Shown here: piece after piece, positions 60,845-64,000 of the stretch
How the letters are laid out: the number at the start of each line of letters is the position of its first letter
How positions within the stretch are numbered: position 1 is the stretch's first letter
DNA from: Isoetes taiwanensis
Taxonomy: Eukaryota > Streptophyta > Lycopodiopsida > Isoetales > Isoetaceae
Reading direction: 5' to 3'
Length of the DNA: 64,000 bases
Assembly: GCA_021234155.1 (NCBI GenBank)
Contig: JAJEKV010000531.1
Coordinates: 64,001-128,000, forward strand
Notes under the pieces: model-generated
What the model was told of the DNA's origin: nothing
What the model saw: only the letters and a program-made list of their open reading frames with translations
Database searches by the model: none
Made by a program: the position numbers and the translations under genes

Positions 60845-61110
60845 GCATTCCCCCCATCATCCCCATTATCCTCATCCCCCATTCTAAATTGCAATTCCCC
60901 CATTGGACCCTCATTAACCTTTACTAACCTTATCCCCATTCTAAATTGCAATTCCCCATTGTAAATTGCAATCCTTCATTGCTCCCTCATTACCCCTACT
61001 AACCCTGGCTACCCCATTTCTCATCATCCCCCATTCTTCATTTTTTTAGTAGAAATCCCTGTGGTTCTAAATTGCAATCCTCCTATTACTCCTTCATTAC
61101 CCCCAGTAGT
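60845..61110. repeat. C-rich degenerate minisatellite
   Basis: Repeats of CCATTCTAAATTGCAATTCC alternate with CCCCCATTxxCC and TCATTACCCC blocks. The strand is strongly C-rich over G. Confidence 0.75.
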
Positions 61111-61119
61111 CTCGACTTT

Positions 61120-63270
61120 CAATATGTCCAAGATTGCGGACAACTCATCCTTACTCCCTTGTGACAATACCCGTAGAAGCGGCTGCTACCCTTGCCTTTC
61201 TAGATGCACTTGATATATCTTTATAAAAGCCAATCACTAAATCTTTGATATGAAACTTTTTGTAACAAAATCAGATGACTTCCAAGCACTATCATTTGCC
61301 AGGGCTGAGCACCTACATAAGGATCGATTGCACTGTTTGATGCAAATTCCCATTAACTTCAACTCCCTTACTACGCAATAGCCTTTGCAAGGGAGGAAAA
61401 TCCCTTTCTTCAAGAACCCCGAGCGGTGTAGTCACGCACGTAGTGTACCGCTCTCGTAAAATCGCACGCCTCTTCTTACGCACTATCGCTATTCGCATCT
61501 TGGAGGTTTTAATGCACTTTATGTACGCTTTGTTATCGTTGTCTTATTTATGATCGTGAAATGCAAGACGAGTACGCTAGGTACGTGATAGTACATTCAT
61601 ACAAAATTTATTGTATTTTTAGTTTTTTCTTATGATCATAACAATAAATAAACACTAAATTGTTTTAAATCGATCATTGTGAATACAAAGCGTTGTTAGA
61701 TGAGCACACAAGATAATACGTTTTTCCCAAAAATTATCATAATAGTAGGCATGGCGATCGATCTCGCCATTTTCTAACATAAAAGACACCTGAATTAATT
61801 GAACCTTGCTTTACCTTTTGCAACAAGGGACTACTTAAGAGCCCAATATGTGGCAAAAATATATGGTCAACCTCAATTAAAAGACACTATGGCCTAGGCA
61901 TCTGGTATGTCAAAGAAAGCACATGATATCCTTGAATGGCTTGTTCAAACCCTACAACATATGACAAATTACACATTCAAAATGATTTCATTTCACCAGC
62001 ACAAAACCAAAGTCTAAGGACATAGACATACCAGGGACAACCTCCAAAATGTCACGGTTCCCGGCTGCCTCATCCCTAACTCACTTAAACCTTGAAGGTT
62101 ACAAAAAACAGAGGTAATGAATTACCTGTTATAAAAATTATAAGGTGTATTTATCTATATCAAACCGACTTTATACGCGCCTCTAAGAAGTGTGCAAGAG
62201 TCGCCAAGGTCAAAGATGGCTCCTCCGTTTGTTTTTATTCGTCAAGGAATTTCTCAATCTAAAAGAACATAGGAACTAGATCCATGGATGGCCAAAATAA
62301 AACAATAATACAATTTTAACCCGAGATAGGGATGACATGAATATGGATACAAGCCTTTTAGGAATGAGAAACATACAAAGATTGAAATGAGCTGGAAGAG
62401 CCATTAGTAACCGGAATAGACAATGGCAAAGAAAGTAAGCTTCTTTCATCAATCTTCAAATATCAAAATATATATACCTTCACAAGTATCCTTGTTACAA
62501 CGATTACACTCAAGCGTGATGGTTCAAACTAAAATAATCATCAACTGAAGCATCAGTATACCATGTTACATAATTGAAAAGGTCCAGCTCAAAAGCATAA
62601 ATAAGCCACAAATAAGAAAGTCGTTTAACCCCGATAAAGACTAAGAAGACACAAGTTTGCATCCGTGCTATATGTTTGTGAAGTTTAATCGAGATAAGCA
62701 AGCAAACTTCCGCTTACCTCTTCCTCAACCTCCTATAGGGCCAATCCTAATGCAAGAAAGAGATGTCTCGTAGACTGCACAAGCTGATTTTAGATGGATG
62801 CAAGAAAAATAAATAAAAAAGGAGGTAGAAACAATCTTACCGCCAATATGGTACGCCTGTGAATCAAGCATTGTGCTGATCTCAGTTAGAAAACATAAAG
62901 GAATGAAAGAAAATCAAATAAACATTTCATTTTACCTCTTCTACAAACTCTTATAGATCGCTAATCCTTCCGAACGCGAAAAGCCCCGCCCCTTCTAATT
63001 TTAAACCGCTTTTCTACCGCGGATAACCAGCCGCTCCTCCTCCGGGGTTTAGCACCTCCGGGCCTGTGTTAAGGCTATTAGGTCATGAGCAATGAGAGAG
63101 GGAAAAAATATTTAGGGTAAGGTCTAAACCCTTAAAAAAAAAAAATGTTTTGGCCTTATTTTTAAAGTACGAGACGATCGCATTGCACAAGCAAAGGTAC
63201 AAGACGCCCGTAATGGTTACGCACGCCGCATTTAAAAACAACCCCGCCTCGAGCAATCACCAACGATGGC
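61120..63270. other. No gene recognised
   Basis: AT-rich intergenic or intronic sequence with short frames only. If the exon at 63280-63398 is real, its downstream exons should lie here on the minus strand, but none is identifiable. Confidence 0.3.
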
Positions 63271-63279
63271 AAAGAACTT

Positions 63280-63398
63280 TCAACTGAATTATTTACCTCT
63301 TTTGCAACAGATCCGGGGATCACGATCACCAAATTGGCGGTAGCTTCACGCCGTTTTGCCACAGCCTTAGAAGCTGGAGCAATATCTGTCTTCCCCAT
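63280..63398 (-). CDS. Possible first exon of an unknown minus-strand gene
   Basis: An ATG at 63398 opens MGKTDIAPASKAVAKRREAT, then ANLVIVIPGSVAKE, followed by a good donor, AAAGAG|GTAAAT, at about 63293. The first exon is in a locally CpG-containing stretch, as promoters often are. I do not recognise the protein, and the frame would otherwise run on to 63162. Confidence 0.3.
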
Positions 63399-64000
63399 CT
63401 CTACTAAAAGTGGCCGAAATCACACAGGCCAAAATCCGGCCACAAACCTGATAACAAACCCTAATAAAATTTATACTGATAGAAAGTTTCTTTAATAAGC
63501 TTTCCAACGAACTAAAGATCATCAAAAACGAGTCCCCGATGCTCAAGTTACAAGAACAGACGCTGGCAACCCTAAGCGCCATACTCATGAGCGCCCATAG
63601 CCAATATGTGATGATCTTTAAGAGATCAATGACGCCTATTGAAAAAGATCATTTAAGGATGACAAATTCTAGTGACTTATGTCAAGTGAGACAATAGTTC
63701 TTGATGAGGAATTTACTCAAGATTTTTTAAAATCATGATCTTTTAGGAATCAATGTGACATGAGCATCAAAGTACCTCACAAATTGAGCATGTAAGGGGC
63801 CTAGAAGTCATCTTTGCCAATGTGTTGGGTTGGAGGTGAAATTAAAATTTGATGATGCTATACTTGGGGTGTTAGGCTATGGAAGCTTATATAGTCAACT
63901 ATTAAAGTTGTTAGAATCTTTGACTCTATAAAAAAAAAAAAGTGTAAGTTTATAATTAAGGGTTTTATTGCTCTATATTGCAAGACACGCCTTTGAGTTC

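Noticed and set aside
1-64000. tRNA, rRNA or other structured RNA genes
   Set aside because: No cloverleaf, 5S or snRNA-like sequence was noticed. A tRNAscan/Infernal run would be needed to exclude them.

Overview
The window looks like nuclear DNA from a land plant. It has a low density of intron-rich genes, long AT-rich intergenic stretches, many broken coding fragments and several classes of plant transposable element. Two short plastid-derived pieces (ycf1 and ndhI) sit in nuclear-type surroundings. The remnant ndhI reading frame reminds me of fern plastid NdhI, so a fern or another non-seed vascular plant is possible. That placement is a weak inference.

Layout. 0-8 kb: broken coding remnants, including a minus-strand charged protein remnant near 0.5-1.4 kb and a cinnamoyl-CoA/dihydroflavonol reductase-like exon at 4.1-4.3 kb, plus simple repeats and retroposon tails. 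8.15-18.18 kb (+): one well-supported gene, acylamino-acid-releasing enzyme, in 17 exons, with the catalytic Ser, Asp and His all visible. It has a scrambled exon 3, a one-base frameshift in exon 15 and a duplicated exon 10. 18.2-38.9 kb: mostly gene-poor, with two Helitron-like 3' termini, a 320-bp tandem duplication, the plastid fragments, a recurring retroposon 3' tail and a roughly 750-bp degenerate short-period satellite. 38.96-39.78 kb (-): a long WD40-repeat exon whose N-terminal continuation is unclear. 40.50-40.94 kb: a complete Mutator-like MITE with 9-bp target duplications. 41-50 kb: decayed retroelement and PPR-like fragments. 50.2-60.6 kb: a complete 10.4-kb LTR retrotransposon on the minus strand, with 1.5-kb LTRs, a perfect 5-bp target duplication, an initiator-Met-type primer site and a polypurine tract, but no recognisable pol. 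Its leader carries five copies of a palindromic hairpin module. 60.6-64 kb: the flank of that insertion, C-rich repeats and a possible first exon on the minus strand.

Only the acylaminoacyl peptidase and the WD40 protein are recognisable cellular genes; nothing suggests that they work together. The most unusual feature is the reiterated hairpin module in the retrotransposon leader, which keeps its stem by paired changes in at least one copy. Next are the family of hairpin-plus-microsatellite retroposon tails (about eight copies) and the ndhI-retroposon chimera between 112-bp direct repeats.

All homology statements come from reading translated sequence by eye against remembered family features; no database search was possible.
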